Assembly (NCBI RefSeq): GCF_042678145.1
Contig: NZ_JBHUDG010000012.1
Coordinates: 1-64,000, forward strand
Length of the DNA stretch: 64,000 nt
Direction: 5' to 3'
Origin: Pseudopedobacter beijingensis
GTDB lineage: Bacteria > Bacteroidota > Bacteroidia > Sphingobacteriales > Sphingobacteriaceae
Shown here piece by piece: positions 16,513-26,097 of this stretch. The notes below the pieces were generated by a model. The model was not told the DNA's origin. It searched no databases and was given only the letters and a program-made list of their open reading frames with translations. Numbering within the stretch: position 1 is the stretch's first letter; each line of letters begins with the position of its first letter. The position numbers and the translations under genes are program-made.

Positions 16513-16893
16513 TTGAAGAAACTAGTTTTATACATATTCCTTTTCACTATGGTGCTTAGAACATTCTATGTACAGTTTCATTATGCTTTTTATTTGATAG
16601 ACAGTGAAACCTACATCGAGCTTTTTTGTGAAAATCAGGACAAACCCGAAATGCACTGTGACGGAAAATGTAGTCTGAGCAAAGCCACAAAAGAAACTTC
16701 CGACAAACAAGATAAAATTCCGGAACAAATTACTTCTTTGAGCTTTCCGGATTTTATTCCTACCGAAAAATTCACCTTAGAGTTTATAACAATCGAAAGG
16801 TTACAGAAGAAAAAAATCATTGCCCAACAATCTCTATATTCTTTTCTGTATTTAGATAAATGCAAACACCCACCCAAAAATTTGATGGTCTAA
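16513..16893 (+). CDS. Small membrane-anchored Cys/His protein ahead of the copper receptor
   Basis: The protein is about 126 residues from TTG 16513; ATG 16549 is the alternative. The upstream ATG 16474 lies before the predicted transcript start. One N-terminal membrane helix (KKLVLYIFLFTMVLRTFYV) precedes a segment ELFCENQDKPEMHCDGKCSL with three cysteines, one His and one Met, which could hold copper. No family recognised. It is first in the operon before the TonB receptor. Confidence 0.65.
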   Translation: MKKLVLYIFLFTMVLRTFYVQFHYAFYLIDSETYIELFCENQDKPEMHCDGKCSLSKATKETSDKQDKIPEQITSLSFPDFIPTEKFTLEFITIERLQKKKIIAQQSLYSFLYLDKCKHPPKNLMV

Positions 16894-16953
16894 ATTCAAA
16901 ATCACTGTTGTATTCACGGGACACATTTATTATTCATCAAATTTTTAAACAAA

Positions 16954-19014
16954 ATGAAATCAATACTTTGGGTTTCACTTTGTGCAATGCCTTTTATGGC
17001 TGCGGCACAAGAGAAACAGCAACAAGACAGCGTAAAAACGACTATCTTAAACGAAATTATTATCAACGGCTACAGGCTCGAAAATCCTACTTTCAGCAAA
17101 GTTTCCAATAACTATGACGAAAAAATAGTACAACCCAAAAATGTAGCCGGACTTTTTAACGACATCAATGGTTTTTCACTAATCAAAAGAGGAAACTATG
17201 CAATGGATCCGACTTTTAGGGGGGCTCAATATGAACAATTGAATATCCAATATGATGGTGGTATCAAAGCAATGCACGCCTGTCCCAACCGAATGGATCC
17301 GATTACTTCTCACATTGCTCCTGAAGAAATCGAAAAAATCGAAATCATCAAAGGACCGTATAGTGTTCGTTACGGAGCTACATTTGGTGGCATTGTTAAT
17401 CTTGTTACCCGCAATCCTTCCAAAGGAAAACACGGTTTGCACGGGTCAATAGCTTCGGGCTATGAAACCAATGGAAATGCGTATGTAGGAATGGCTCAAT
17501 TGCAATACGTTACCGATAAATTCGACCTTGCCGGAAATTTTGGATACCGCAATTATGATAACTACAAAGATGGTGACGGAACAGAAATTCCTTCGGCTTT
17601 TAAAAGTACCGATTACGGATTAAAATTCGGTTATAATATTAAAAAGAACCACCGCATACAAGCCGGATGGCGACAGGCTTTCGGTCGGGATGTGCTACAC
17701 GCAGGTTTGCCGATGGATACAGAGTATGACAACAGCAGCATTGCTTCGTTGGACTATAAATGGGAACATTTCGGAAAAATCATTCAACAATTCCAAGTAA
17801 AAACCTATTATAGTTATGTAGATCATCTGATGACTAATTTTGACCGTTCTTCAGCAAAAATGACGGAGGCTTCTGCCTTGGTAGAATCCCATACAGCCGG
17901 TGTAAAAGCGGAGTTGGAATGGAAAACATCGGATAAACTGCATTTTTTCAGCGGAATAGATTACCTGCACATCGGTAGAGATGGTGACAGAACAAGGTTG
18001 ATAAAAATGCAGAACGGTAATCCGCTTCCGGAGCCTGTCACACGGATTAATTCGATATGGCAAGATTCGTATATTGATGATTGGGGTATTTACACCGAAG
18101 GAAAATGGAATTTTGCTCCAAGCTATATATTAACAGCAGGATTGCGGTACGACAGGGTTGTTTCTGACATTCGCAAACCCGAAAACGATTTTGCTTCGCT
18201 TTATGATTTAGAAAAAAGAACCGAAAGCAATATCAGTGGAACACTTTCCCTCAAAAAAGCAATCAGCAACCGCTTGTTTTTGGAATTGGCTTATGGGCGT
18301 GGCGTTCGTTCTGCCAATATGATTGAACGTTATATCAATCAGTTCAACGTAGGTCAGGACAGTTATACCTATACCGGAAATCCCGATTTGAAAGCGGAAA
18401 TCAACAACCAATTTGAAATTGGAGTAAGCGGATACGAAAACCTCAACGGATTTTTCAACACCCTTCATTTTGAAGGTTCGGTATATTATGCCTTTTTGGA
18501 CAATTACATTTCGGCAGTCATTGAACCCACAATCGGAACGGATGCCAAAGTATTTACCAACATCCGGGATGCTTACAAAACCGGAGTGGATGTTTCGGCT
18601 AAATTAGATTTTGCTAATCATTATTTCCTGAAAACCGACCTTTCGTATGTATATGCCCGCAATAAAGATTATGATGAGTCATTACCGTTAATTCCACCTT
18701 TTACAGCACGTATATCCGCAGGATTTGAAAACACTAAATTCTGGGGAAATATGCAGTACAACATTGTAGCAACACAAAATGAATTAGCACCTTCCTTTGG
18801 AGAAATACGTACGGGAGGTTATCAAACAATGGATGTACGTTTAGGATACCGACCTGTTGAAAATTGGAGCATTGGTATTGCAGGACTGAATATTTTTGAC
18901 AAGACTTACCACAACCATCTGAATTTTGCATTCCGCAATCAAGAAGGTTTTTCTAATGTTCCCATCAACGAACAAGGAAGAAATTTTACGGTTTTTGTTC
19001 AATATAAATTTTAA
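16954..19014 (+). CDS. TonB-dependent receptor, copper type (OprC/NosA-like)
   Basis: This 686-residue receptor has a signal peptide ending MAAAQ, a plug domain up to about residue 150 and a C-terminal beta barrel ending VQYKF. The plug has HACPNRMDPITS at 108-119. The CxxxM pair (Cys110, Met114) and nearby His108 match the copper-binding motif of Pseudomonas OprC. Import of copper, possibly for the copper oxidase and SCO protein in the same island, is a reasonable inference. No carboxypeptidase-like N-terminal domain is present. Start ATG 16954 is set by the signal peptide. Confidence 0.85.
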   Translation: MKSILWVSLCAMPFMAAAQEKQQQDSVKTTILNEIIINGYRLENPTFSKVSNNYDEKIVQPKNVAGLFNDINGFSLIKRGNYAMDPTFRGAQYEQLNIQYDGGIKAMHACPNRMDPITSHIAPEEIEKIEIIKGPYSVRYGATFGGIVNLVTRNPSKGKHGLHGSIASGYETNGNAYVGMAQLQYVTDKFDLAGNFGYRNYDNYKDGDGTEIPSAFKSTDYGLKFGYNIKKNHRIQAGWRQAFGRDVLHAGLPMDTEYDNSSIASLDYKWEHFGKIIQQFQVKTYYSYVDHLMTNFDRSSAKMTEASALVESHTAGVKAELEWKTSDKLHFFSGIDYLHIGRDGDRTRLIKMQNGNPLPEPVTRINSIWQDSYIDDWGIYTEGKWNFAPSYILTAGLRYDRVVSDIRKPENDFASLYDLEKRTESNISGTLSLKKAISNRLFLELAYGRGVRSANMIERYINQFNVGQDSYTYTGNPDLKAEINNQFEIGVSGYENLNGFFNTLHFEGSVYYAFLDNYISAVIEPTIGTDAKVFTNIRDAYKTGVDVSAKLDFANHYFLKTDLSYVYARNKDYDESLPLIPPFTARISAGFENTKFWGNMQYNIVATQNELAPSFGEIRTGGYQTMDVRLGYRPVENWSIGIAGLNIFDKTYHNHLNFAFRNQEGFSNVPINEQGRNFTVFVQYKF

Positions 19015-19019
19015 GGAAA

Positions 19020-20333
19020 ATGAGCAAAACAACCAAAGCACATAAAATAACCACCATTACCGGCTTAGCCATCGTTATTGCGAATATGATTGGCACCGGG
19101 GCTTTTACCAGTCTTGGTTTTCAGTTGAAAGAGCTGAACAATCCGATGGTGGTTATATCGCTTTGGATATTAGGCGGAATATTAGCTTTGTCAGGAGCGT
19201 TCAGCTATGCCGAAGTAGGAACAGTCATCAAAAAATCGGGTGGCGAATATGCTTTTCTTTCCAAAATATACCATCCTTTGGTAGGCTATTTGTCGGGTTG
19301 GATTTCGCTTACCGTTGGCTTTGCAGCACCTGTTGCTTTGGCTGCGATTGCCTTTGTAGAATATTTCCCTTTTGGTAATTTAAACGCAAAATGGACAAGT
19401 ATTCTTCTTATTGGCATCATTACCTTAATCCATACCAAAAGTTTGAACGCAAGTTCTAAATTTCAAAATGTCAGTACCTTTTTAAAGGTGTTGCTCATTC
19501 TTGTCTTAATCCTTATCGGATTGTTTCTTCCTGGAAATTCAGGGAATAATTTCAGTTTCGGAAATGATTATTTTACCGAAATAGCGTCTTCGGCTTTTGC
19601 CGTTGCACTGATTTATGTAAGCTATTCGTATTCGGGCTGGAATGCAGCAGCGTATATTACCGAAGAATTTAGAAATCCCACAAAATCATTGCCCATTGCT
19701 CTTATTGGAGGTACAGTATTGGTAACGATACTTTATACCTTATTGCAGTTCATTTTTCTAAAGCACGTTCCCATTAATGAACTGGCAGGCGAACTCAATG
19801 TAGGGACCATTGCAGCAAGAAAAATGCTGGGAGAAAATATCGGAAACTTATTTGGGTTGGCAATTTCTTTATTGTTGGTATCGGGTATCAGTGCGATGGT
19901 TTGGGTGGGACCCAGAGTAACATCAAGCATTGCAAAGGAACATCGTTTATGGAAATATTTTCGTGCAGAAGAAGGCAGCATTCCTCAAAAAGCATTATGG
20001 TTACAATTTGGCATCAGTGCCATTTTGCTACTTTCAGGAACATTTGAGCAGATTATGGTGTATTGCGGCATCTTACTGACTATATCGGCAATGATGACCG
20101 TTTTCGGCATTTTTATTTTACGAAGAAAAACGGAATACCAAAATCAGAAAGGATATAAAAGTCCGTTGTTTCCCGTATTTCAGGTTTTATTTCTCCTACT
20201 TTCATTATGGATGATAGGCTTTGCTTTTGTAAACAATACCTTTGAAACCTTATTAGGAATGAGTAATTTATTAATCGGATTAGGAATGTATTATTGGAGC
20301 AAAAAGACTACAAATAAACAGTTTAACGAATAA
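19020..20333 (+). CDS. APC superfamily amino acid permease
   Basis: This 437-residue protein has about 12 membrane helices. The APC opening GLAIVIANMIGTGAFTSLGF contains the substrate-backbone GxG-type turn. It begins 5 bp after the TonB receptor stop and so shares its operon. The transported amino acid cannot be told. In this setting a cysteine- or metal-chelating substrate is conceivable but unproven. Confidence 0.85.
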   Translation: MSKTTKAHKITTITGLAIVIANMIGTGAFTSLGFQLKELNNPMVVISLWILGGILALSGAFSYAEVGTVIKKSGGEYAFLSKIYHPLVGYLSGWISLTVGFAAPVALAAIAFVEYFPFGNLNAKWTSILLIGIITLIHTKSLNASSKFQNVSTFLKVLLILVLILIGLFLPGNSGNNFSFGNDYFTEIASSAFAVALIYVSYSYSGWNAAAYITEEFRNPTKSLPIALIGGTVLVTILYTLLQFIFLKHVPINELAGELNVGTIAARKMLGENIGNLFGLAISLLLVSGISAMVWVGPRVTSSIAKEHRLWKYFRAEEGSIPQKALWLQFGISAILLLSGTFEQIMVYCGILLTISAMMTVFGIFILRRKTEYQNQKGYKSPLFPVFQVLFLLLSLWMIGFAFVNNTFETLLGMSNLLIGLGMYYWSKKTTNKQFNE

Positions 20334-20354
20334 AAATTAGGAAATATTAAAACT

Positions 20355-21596
20355 TTGGAAACAAGAAAATTAGGACTTAAAGAAAACTGGCAACAATTTA
20401 CCTTACTTGTTCTCGTCAATATGATGGTGGGCGGTATGGTCGGTTTGGAAAGAACCGTAGTGCCATTAGTAGGAACGGAAGAATTTAACATTCAGTCAGA
20501 TGTAGTTGTCTTTTCGTTCATCATTGCTTTTGGCGTAGTGAAAGCGTTTACTAATCTGATTTCGGGTGTATTAGCAGACAAATATACCCGAAAGAAAGTA
20601 TTAATTTGGGGTTGGTTAGTCGGCTTGCCTGTTCCATTCCTTTTAGCTTTTGCACCGTCCTGGAATTGGATTTTATTTGCTAATGTCTTACTTGGGGTTA
20701 GTCAGGGATTGGCTTGGTCAATGACAGTGAATATGAAAATTGACTTGGTGGGCAAAAAAAGCAGAGGTTTAGCAATGGGATTGAACGAAGCCGCAGGTTA
20801 CGGAGCAGTTGGATTGACCGCATTGCTAACAGGTTATTTGGCTTCACATTACGGACTAAGACCACAACCTTTTTATATCGGAATAGCATATACCATTGTT
20901 GGGTTATTGCTTTCTATTTTTGTGGTTCGCGATACCCGAAAATTTGCCCAATTAGAAGCCATACAAACATCATCAACCGAAATGACTCACAAACCCAACT
21001 TATGGTGGGTGTTCAAAGAGACCTCTTTCAAGAACAAAAACCTGTTTTCTATTTCTCAGGCAGGAATGATAAACAATCTGAATGATGGAATGTCCTGGGG
21101 CGTGTTTCCATTGCTCTTTATGTCAATGGGTGTCGGATTAGAAGATGTTGGTTGGATTAAAGCAGTTTACCCAGTGGTTTGGGGCGTAGGTCAAATCGTT
21201 ACGGGACCTTTAACCGATAAAATCGGAAGAAAACCATTGATTGTTTGGGGAATGTTCGTGCAGGTTTTAGGGCATATTGTTATCGGTTTTGAATGGTTTG
21301 AACCTTTAACATCCGGTTTGATTGGTTCGGTACTTTTGGGTATTGGAACAGCAATGGTTTATCCTGCTTTATTAGCAGCCGTAAGTGATACCGCACATCC
21401 AACCTGGAGAGCATCCTCTTTGGGTGTTTATCGTTTTTGGAGAGATATGGGTTATGCTATCGGTGCTTTAATGGCAGGTATAGTTGGTAGCTTTTTCGGA
21501 CTGGAATGGGCAGTGCATATTGCAGGTATTATCACACTTATTTCGGGTATCGTAGTTTGGTTAAGGATGAAAGAAACACGAATAACTGACAAATAA
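20355..21596 (+). CDS. MFS transporter
   Basis: This 413-residue major facilitator has 12 helices, with the family motif around ADKYTRKKVLIWGW after helix 2 and a second copy TDKIGRKPLIVWGM in the C-half. It begins with TTG at 20355, preceded by TAGGAAAT-like purine bases. No ATG lies nearby in frame. Substrate unknown. It follows the APC permease gene by 21 bp. Confidence 0.85.
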   Translation: METRKLGLKENWQQFTLLVLVNMMVGGMVGLERTVVPLVGTEEFNIQSDVVVFSFIIAFGVVKAFTNLISGVLADKYTRKKVLIWGWLVGLPVPFLLAFAPSWNWILFANVLLGVSQGLAWSMTVNMKIDLVGKKSRGLAMGLNEAAGYGAVGLTALLTGYLASHYGLRPQPFYIGIAYTIVGLLLSIFVVRDTRKFAQLEAIQTSSTEMTHKPNLWWVFKETSFKNKNLFSISQAGMINNLNDGMSWGVFPLLFMSMGVGLEDVGWIKAVYPVVWGVGQIVTGPLTDKIGRKPLIVWGMFVQVLGHIVIGFEWFEPLTSGLIGSVLLGIGTAMVYPALLAAVSDTAHPTWRASSLGVYRFWRDMGYAIGALMAGIVGSFFGLEWAVHIAGIITLISGIVVWLRMKETRITDK

Positions 21597-21653
21597 AAAC
21601 AGAATAGCAACAGGTAGCAAAAACAAATAATTAATTTAAAAATCAATTATAAA

Positions 21654-22340
21654 ATGAAAAAACAAATTTTAACGGCAATCATCGCTATTGCCACAACAAG
21701 CAACATTATGGCACAAGAACACAAGCAGCACAAAGGGCACGGAGATGGCAAACCGGCACATTCTGCCAACGAATATATGCACAAAGCATCTACGGAAGAG
21801 TTAGCAAATCGTTTTGAATCGCCTGAGAGAGACGCCTATCAACAACCCCATAAAGTAATGGAATATTTAGGCAATATAAAAGGTAAAACCATTATGGATA
21901 TTGGAGCAGGAACGGGTTATTTTTCAGTAAAATTAGCCAAACACGGAGCCAATGTGATTGCAGCTGATGTGAATGACGAATTTCAAACTTATCTAAAAAA
22001 ACGTATCGAAGAAAACAACATCAAAAATATTGAATTGCGTAAAATACCTTTTGACAGTCCTAATCTGAAAGATTCCGAAACCGATATGGTATTGATTGTA
22101 AACACCTATCACCACATCGAAAACCGGTCAGCGTATTTTGCAAAAGTGAAACAAGGAATTAAAAAAGGTGGCGAATTGGTCATTATCGATTTCTTTAAGT
22201 CTGATGTTCCTGTAGGACCACCAACCGCTCATAAAGTTTCGATAGATGAAGTGATAGCAGAACTAAAACAAGTAGGATATACTTCATTTGAAGTGGAAAT
22301 GAACTTGTTACCTTATCAGTTTGTTATTAAAGCAAAATAA
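21654..22340 (+). CDS. Exported SAM-dependent methyltransferase-like protein
   Basis: The protein is 228 residues with a signal peptide MKKQILTAIIAIATTSNIMAQ, then a His-rich linker (HKQHKGHGDGKPAHS). A class I methyltransferase fold follows, with the SAM motif MDIGAGTGYFSVKLA at 81-95. A methyltransferase sent to the periplasm is odd, because SAM is cytosolic. The His-rich part could bind copper or zinc. Related exported proteins exist in Bacteroidota and Proteobacteria, but I know of no tested function. Confidence 0.75.
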   Translation: MKKQILTAIIAIATTSNIMAQEHKQHKGHGDGKPAHSANEYMHKASTEELANRFESPERDAYQQPHKVMEYLGNIKGKTIMDIGAGTGYFSVKLAKHGANVIAADVNDEFQTYLKKRIEENNIKNIELRKIPFDSPNLKDSETDMVLIVNTYHHIENRSAYFAKVKQGIKKGGELVIIDFFKSDVPVGPPTAHKVSIDEVIAELKQVGYTSFEVEMNLLPYQFVIKAK

Positions 22341-22345
22341 ATAAA

Positions 22346-22891
22346 ATGGAAAATAAAGCAACAATACAGGAATTCAACCGGTTTTTAAGCATTCATGAAC
22401 AATTGTATCTTCAGACTTTGGAATTATTACAAGATGTTCCTGATGATGTGTTTGAAAGCACACCGATTGATAACGAGGTGATGTATCTTGGCGTGAGAAT
22501 AAACAAAATTAACATCGGCGGACTCATTCGTCATTTTGTATTAGCAGAAATTCATTGGTTTCAGGCTATGAAAGATGGTAATAACGGATTAATTATTCCG
22601 AAACCGGACAATGCATCTTTACTGGAAAATATTCCGAATGGACAAGCATTAGTGGATAAATACAAGGAAGTTTTTGCCAAAGGATTTGAAATTCTGAAAA
22701 CTTATACCGAAGAAGATTTGAACAAAACCGTTTCTTTTATGGGCAGAACATACACCGTAATGGCGTTTTTGTGGATTACATTCGGGCATCATTCTTACCA
22801 CCTTGGACAAGTAGATATGCTGATTCGTCAAAACGGAATCTATCCGGCTGAATATATGGAATGGCCTAATACTTCAACCTTGATTGGCTAA
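22346..22891 (+). CDS. DinB family protein
   Basis: This 181-residue four-helix-bundle protein has DinB-type metal histidines in IRHFVLAEIHWFQ and FGHHSYHLGQVDML. DinB/YfiT proteins include thiol-dependent S-transferases (bacillithiol, mycothiol), but the substrate here is unknown. It sits 5 bp behind the methyltransferase and its last base is the first base of the next gene. Confidence 0.8.
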   Translation: MENKATIQEFNRFLSIHEQLYLQTLELLQDVPDDVFESTPIDNEVMYLGVRINKINIGGLIRHFVLAEIHWFQAMKDGNNGLIIPKPDNASLLENIPNGQALVDKYKEVFAKGFEILKTYTEEDLNKTVSFMGRTYTVMAFLWITFGHHSYHLGQVDMLIRQNGIYPAEYMEWPNTSTLIG

Positions 22892-23256
22892 TGGACAACA
22901 TCAGAAAAAAATACGAAGAATTATTGGGTTTTGTACCCGATAATATCGAAAAACGTTTGCAATTAGCTGAGTTATCAGGCGAAACCGAAGCCATTGATGT
23001 TATTGAAAAATATCGTGAAAAGCTGATTTATAGAAATCCGTTGGACAAGAAAACCCAGCAATTGGTTCACTTTGCCTTACTGATTGGCGGAATGCACAAA
23101 GAACCGGCAATGCTTCACGCAAAAGCTGCCTTAAAAGCCGGAGCCACCATAAAAGAACTCTTCGGAGTTTGCCAAACCGCAGCCATTACCGGAGGAATGC
23201 CAGCATTTAGTTTAGCTGTGGGTTGTGTGTTTGAAGCTATAGAAAATCTGGCTTAA
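22891..23256 (+). CDS. Carboxymuconolactone decarboxylase-like protein
   Basis: This 121-residue all-helical protein of the AhpD/CMD fold carries HFALLIGGMHKEPAMLHAKAA and the conserved AGATIKELFGVCQTAAITGG region. The AhpD CxxC redox pair is absent; only a single Cys is present. Last gene of the copper receptor operon, before a clear terminator. Function not assigned. Confidence 0.8.
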   Translation: MDNIRKKYEELLGFVPDNIEKRLQLAELSGETEAIDVIEKYREKLIYRNPLDKKTQQLVHFALLIGGMHKEPAMLHAKAALKAGATIKELFGVCQTAAITGGMPAFSLAVGCVFEAIENLA

Positions 23257-23279
23257 AATTTATTTAGTGATATTTCAGA

Positions 23280-23307
23280 AAAACGAGGATTTAATGGTCC
23301 TCGTTTT
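23280..23307 (+). terminator. Terminator of the copper receptor operon
   Basis: A 10-bp stem AAAACGAGGA/TCCTCGTTTT with an 8-nt loop lies 23 bp after the last stop and directly before the next Crp/Fnr site. Confidence 0.75.
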
Positions 23308-23315
23308 GTATTTGT

Positions 23316-23359
23316 GTAACCTTTGTTACTTTTTGCCCAAACTGTAAATGCTAATTTTG
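23316..23359 (+). promoter_or_regulatory. Crp/Fnr-type site plus -7 box of the exported persulfide dioxygenase gene
   Basis: GTAACCTTTGTTAC at 23316-23329 and TAATTTTG at 23352-23359 are 36 nt apart start to start. Confidence 0.75.
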
Positions 23360-23440
23360 AGGATTTATTATTACACGGTTTAAGACATCTAAAATTAGTG
23401 TGGATAATTTTAAACATTGAAATTTTAAAGCAGTTAATAT

Positions 23441-24907
23441 ATGAAATCTATCTTTTTAAAAAACAGTTTCCTTTGGTTGGTAGCAATATTCTTCCTGTCC
23501 AATTATTCATTTGCACAAACTCTTTTCTTTGAACGGATATATGATGAAACATTGTCGCAGGCAAGCTATATTGTAGGAGATGTACAAACTAAAGAAGCCA
23601 TTGTAATTGATGCTCAACGGGACATCGATGTTTATCTGAAAATCGCTGAACAAAACAATTTAAAAATTACCAAAATAACCGAAACCCATATTCACGCCGA
23701 TTTCTTGAGTGGTTCACGTGAGTTAGCTGCTGCAACCGGAGCAGAAATGTATTTGTCTAACGAAGGTGGAAAAGACTGGCAATACGATTTTCCACACACT
23801 TCTTTGAAAGATAGTAACACCATTAAAATTGGAAGCATTATGTTAGAAGTGATGCACACACCAGGGCATACTCCTGAAAGCATTACGTTTTTGGTAAGAG
23901 ACGGAATTTCAAATTCAATAAAAGCCATTACCGGAGATTTTATTTTTGTGGGTGATGTTGGTCGCCCTGATTTATTAGAAAAAGCAGCAGGACAAATCGG
24001 AACGCAAGAAATCGGAGCTAAACAACTTTATGCTTCCATAGAACGTTTTATGAAATTGCCCAAAGATACCGAAATCTGGCCGGGACACGGTGCAGGTTCT
24101 TTCTGCGGAAAAAGTTTGAGCAATATTCCACAATCGACTTTGAAACAAGAGAAATTAACCAATCCGGCTTTACAATTTTCTGGGAAAGAAACAGATTTTG
24201 TAAACTATATTCTAAAAGACCAACCTGCACCACCGAAATATTTTGCGATGATGAAACACTTAAACAAAGTAAATCGTCCGCTTTTGGTTGCTGTTCCTAA
24301 ACTAACCAAATTAAATAAGCAGGAAACAGATAATGCCATTCAAAATGGGTTAATTGTAATAGATACCCGTCCGAAATCAATTTCAGGAAAAGGATTTATT
24401 CCGGGAAGTCTGTTGATTGAAAATATGAAAACATTCTCTACGTTTATGGGTTCTTTGGTCGATTATCAAAACCAAATTATCTTGGTTGCTGAAGAAAATC
24501 AAATCGAAGATTTAACCCGAAAACTGATGCGTATTGGGATCGATAATATCTATGGATATTTTACGGATGTTACTTCGCAAAGTTTACCTTTACAAAAAGC
24601 AAACATCATTGATATTGAAGAATTAAAGTCTTCATTAAAAAATAAAGATGTTCAAATCATTGACGTACGCTCTAAAAATGAATACAACAATGGTCACATT
24701 AAAGGAGTCCAAAATATTGCTTTAACTGCACTGGAGCAAAATTTAGACAAAATACAAAAAGACAAACCTGTTGTTATTCATTGCCAGAGTGGAGCAAGAG
24801 CAGCAATGGCATATTCTATTTTGAGAAAAAACGGGTTTGAAAATATTATGAATTATTCAGGTGGAATTAACGATTGGGTGGAAAAAAAGAATGAACTTGT
24901 AAAATAA
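23441..24907 (+). CDS. Exported metallo-beta-lactamase/rhodanese fusion (persulfide dioxygenase-like)
   Basis: This is a 488-residue protein. Its signal peptide ends at NYSFAQ. An ETHE1-type metallo-beta-lactamase domain follows with THIHAD (His83, His85, Asp87), HTPGHTPES and GDVGRPDL. Then come an inactive rhodanese-like domain without Cys and a C-terminal rhodanese with active-site CQSGAR. ETHE1-like enzymes oxidise glutathione or other persulfides to sulfite. This copy closely resembles the cytosolic one at 31351 but is exported, so it would act on periplasmic persulfide. It is the first gene of a short unit with the thioesterase gene. Confidence 0.85.
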   Translation: MKSIFLKNSFLWLVAIFFLSNYSFAQTLFFERIYDETLSQASYIVGDVQTKEAIVIDAQRDIDVYLKIAEQNNLKITKITETHIHADFLSGSRELAAATGAEMYLSNEGGKDWQYDFPHTSLKDSNTIKIGSIMLEVMHTPGHTPESITFLVRDGISNSIKAITGDFIFVGDVGRPDLLEKAAGQIGTQEIGAKQLYASIERFMKLPKDTEIWPGHGAGSFCGKSLSNIPQSTLKQEKLTNPALQFSGKETDFVNYILKDQPAPPKYFAMMKHLNKVNRPLLVAVPKLTKLNKQETDNAIQNGLIVIDTRPKSISGKGFIPGSLLIENMKTFSTFMGSLVDYQNQIILVAEENQIEDLTRKLMRIGIDNIYGYFTDVTSQSLPLQKANIIDIEELKSSLKNKDVQIIDVRSKNEYNNGHIKGVQNIALTALEQNLDKIQKDKPVVIHCQSGARAAMAYSILRKNGFENIMNYSGGINDWVEKKNELVK

Positions 24908-24921
24908 TTTTTTGATTTCAA

Positions 24922-25392
24922 ATGATGCACAATAAATCAAAAGCCATTCAGGATTTATACCCCGATGAACTGGCACATTGCTACGGATGTGGTAAGAATA
25001 ATCTTGATGGTTACCAGCTGAAAACATATTTAGTGGGCGATGAAACAATCGCCCATTTTTTACCAGACGAAAAATTTACAGCACTTCCAGGTAGCGTTTA
25101 CGGTGGTTTGGTCGCCTCACTTTTGGATTGCCACGGAACAGGTTCTGCGGCTGCTTTTGTCTGCGTTCAGGAGAATATTAATTTGAATGAAGTAGAAACT
25201 ATTCCGGTAAGATGTGTAACTGCTTCATTAAAAGTTGATTTCAAAGCTCCTACACCTATGGGAGTTGAACTGAAACTGAGAGGAAAACTACAAAGTATCG
25301 AAGGACGAAAAATATGGGTTGATATGACACTTTCTGCCGATGATACTATTTGTGCTACAGGAGAGATTTTAGCTATAAAAATAAAAGACTAA
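24922..25392 (+). CDS. PaaI-family hotdog thioesterase
   Basis: This 156-residue single hotdog domain has a CYGCG pair near the N-terminus and the substrate-site helix PGSVYGGLVASLLDCHGTGSAAA. It should hydrolyse an acyl-thioester, perhaps acyl-CoA. The substrate cannot be read. It lies 14 bp after the persulfide dioxygenase gene. ATG 24922 is preferred; ATG 24925 is equally possible. Confidence 0.8.
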   Translation: MMHNKSKAIQDLYPDELAHCYGCGKNNLDGYQLKTYLVGDETIAHFLPDEKFTALPGSVYGGLVASLLDCHGTGSAAAFVCVQENINLNEVETIPVRCVTASLKVDFKAPTPMGVELKLRGKLQSIEGRKIWVDMTLSADDTICATGEILAIKIKD

Positions 25393-25412
25393 ACTTTGAA
25401 AATTAGTCTTTT
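25383..25412 (+). terminator. Terminator after the thioesterase gene
   Basis: A 10-bp stem AAAAGACTAA/TTAGTCTTTT includes the stop codon and is followed by a T-rich tail. Confidence 0.7.
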
Positions 25413-25489
25413 GTATTTTACCTCTCCTATTTACGGTTGTTTTTTAGGTGATCTTACGTAAAGTATCGTTTCGATTAGCAGAATATGTT

Positions 25490-25954
25490 TCATTTTGTCC
25501 ATTTTATCTTCACGGCTGACATGATTTCGAGTTCAAGCCTTGTTTCACTCAACATTTCAAATTCATTTTTCAAATAAAATTTTAAAGGCGATTGATAAAA
25601 GTTTCCGTTTAATTTTTTGTCCGAATCATGGTCAATTACCCATCCATTTAACGTGTTCTCATTGTTTTTCAGTTCGTTCAGTATTTTTGTTCCGAAACCT
25701 TTTCCGTGAAGTTTTTCCGAGACGATGATTGCAAACCATTTTTCATTTTCTCTAATAAAAGTTGTAGCCCAACCATTAATTTCTTCACTTTTGTCCAACA
25801 AAAAATAGTGGTTTTGCTCAGTAAGTTTATTCAGATAATTTTCAAAATCTGAAACTGAATTGTATGCAAGTTTTTCAGGATATTCGTTATTCCAAAGCTC
25901 TAAAATTCTTTCTTTTTGTTTGTTGTTTAATTCAGTATATTTAGTAATCTTCAT
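25490..25954 (-). CDS. GNAT family N-acetyltransferase
   Basis: The protein is 154 residues. The acetyl-CoA loop reads VSEKLHGKGFGTKILNEL (around residues 78-95), after the strand WFAIIV. A typical C-terminal strand with YLKNEFEMLSETRLE follows. Acceptor unknown. It is a single gene with no Crp/Fnr site, pointing away from the thioesterase. Confidence 0.8.
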   Translation of the reverse strand: MKITKYTELNNKQKERILELWNNEYPEKLAYNSVSDFENYLNKLTEQNHYFLLDKSEEINGWATTFIRENEKWFAIIVSEKLHGKGFGTKILNELKNNENTLNGWVIDHDSDKKLNGNFYQSPLKFYLKNEFEMLSETRLELEIMSAVKIKWTK

Positions 25955-26097
25955 TGTGTCATTAATTAAAAATTAGTAAAACGAACGAACTGTTGCCAGC
26001 TTTGTTTTTAATCGTTAATAGGCAAGTTTGAATTTCGAAAAACCTAAGAAAAATATAACCATTCTCCTGAAGCTAAATTAGTGAAAGAAAACGGTTT

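Noticed and set aside
25413..25489. Possible further Crp/Fnr site between the thioesterase and GNAT genes
   Set aside because: No GTAAC-N4-GTTAC pattern is present; the T-rich DNA belongs to the terminator.
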